This document shows positions 61,542-61,902 of a DNA stretch of 61,902 bases, in pieces (position 1 is the first letter of the stretch; every line of letters starts with the position of its first letter). A model generated the notes under the pieces. It worked only from the letters and a program-made list of their open reading frames with translations, did not search any database and was not told the DNA's origin. The position numbers and the translations under genes are program-made. This DNA is from Gemmatimonadaceae bacterium (GTDB taxonomy: Bacteria > Gemmatimonadota > Gemmatimonadetes > Gemmatimonadales > Gemmatimonadaceae): assembly GCA_014377535.1 (NCBI GenBank), contig JACMPK010000112.1, forward strand, positions 1 through 61,902, given 5' to 3'.

Positions 61542-61902
61542 GCGTCGGCTGCCGGCGTGTTCCAGGCCAGCAGCAGCGTGCGATCGTCCACCTCGCCGCG
61601 CTGCTCGAACGTCATCCACTGCAGCAGCGCGTCGGTGCTGCCCAGCACGGGCCCGCCGATGGCCTGCGTCGCGGTGCCGATCGGCTCCATCGTGCCGTGG
61701 CGCCACTGCTGCACGAGGGCGGCACCACTTTGTTCCAGTGGATGAAACGGGTCGCGAATGCCACCGGTCATCAGCGCAATCAGCGACATGTCGCTGGCAC
61801 TCACCTGCCGCAATCCGGCCGCCTGTGTCATCGCACACGCGTCTGGCACGAAGCAGGTCACCTCGCCGGCCCACGCCGTCTCACGCATCGCGCCCACCCG
61901 CA
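61538..61902 (-). CDS. PP2C-family protein phosphatase, N-terminus beyond the window
   Basis: Only the last 121 codons are inside the window. They contain MSLIALMTGGIRDPF and DDRTLLLAW, which match the end of PP2C phosphatases (the metal Asp pair and final strand). The stop overlaps the kinase start (ATGA). A VWA gene would be expected upstream if this is a TerY-P-type triad. Activity cannot be judged because the first metal-binding motifs are not visible. Confidence 0.75.
   Translation of the reverse strand, partial: RVGAMRETAWAGEVTCFVPDACAMTQAAGLRQVSASDMSLIALMTGGIRDPFHPLEQSGAALVQQWRHGTMEPIGTATQAIGGPVLGSTDALLQWMTFEQRGEVDDRTLLLAWNTPAADA

Noticed and set aside
58192-61902. A single operon linking cysE-cysK-cupredoxin with the kinase genes
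   Set aside because: They are on opposite strands and convergent.

Overview
Organism. This is a high-GC chromosomal window from a Gram-negative bacterium. It carries TonB-dependent receptors, lipoproteins, Tat substrates and a PEP-CTERM protein. The mix of CarboxypepD-type TonB receptors, secreted M20 and M28 peptidases, a DUF305 gene followed by an LVIVD-repeat gene, glycoamylase-like enzymes and many ATGA/GTGA gene overlaps fits Gemmatimonadota (Gemmatimonas-like). That placement is inference from gene content; there is no rRNA gene in the window. No tRNA, rRNA, CRISPR array, transposase or replication origin was recognised.

Layout. 1-9 kb: a truncated alpha/beta hydrolase lipoprotein, a PEP-CTERM plus two ferritin-like genes under a structured leader, a decayed GGDEF gene, and a TonB receptor followed by a glycoamylase-like lipoprotein. 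9-14 kb: a tightly overlapping four-gene minus-strand operon with a MoxR-type AAA+ ATPase, an unknown protein, a protein combining an HExxH motif with a VWA domain, and a divergent S-adenosylmethionine synthetase. This is the strongest candidate here for an undescribed system. 14-17 kb: DUF305 and LVIVD-repeat genes. 17-22 kb: a compositionally different insert with a DUF3883 putative nuclease, a PLD/DEAD-helicase/DUF3427 protein, and a small DUF4258-like/DUF2283 pair whose first gene has an in-frame stop. 22-31 kb: an ABC exporter, ECF sigma/anti-sigma pair, a tiny Met/His-rich ORF, a MaoC hydratase, a small membrane protein, and secreted M20 and M28 peptidases. 31-34 kb: a MacB/LolD-type ABC module with DUF3299. 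34-45 kb: two paralogous membrane GGDEF-EAL proteins flanking a UbiB-like kinase, an aminotransferase and a YgiB/YgiC-like set. 45-50 kb: EamA transporter, AlkA/Ada repair operon and a second TonB receptor. 50-54 kb: an HtrA-like protein without its catalytic His and Ser, coupled to a LuxR regulator; then M20, DinB and GNAT genes. 54-59 kb: Gfo/Idh/MocA oxidoreductase, TPR protein, cysE-cysK and a cupredoxin lipoprotein. 59-61.9 kb: a PP2C phosphatase (cut by the window edge), an unusual Ser/Thr kinase and a membrane-anchored partner.

How it works together. Much of the window is housekeeping for a periphery-rich aerobic heterotroph: peptide and glycan uptake, copper and iron handling, cysteine synthesis, alkylation repair and c-di-GMP turnover. 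Three accessory modules stand out: the MoxR/VWA/SAM-synthetase operon, the PP2C/kinase/adaptor operon, and the helicase-nuclease island. The first two resemble the regulated NTPase/VWA and kinase/phosphatase modules known from bacterial stress and conflict systems. Functions given for them here are predictions.
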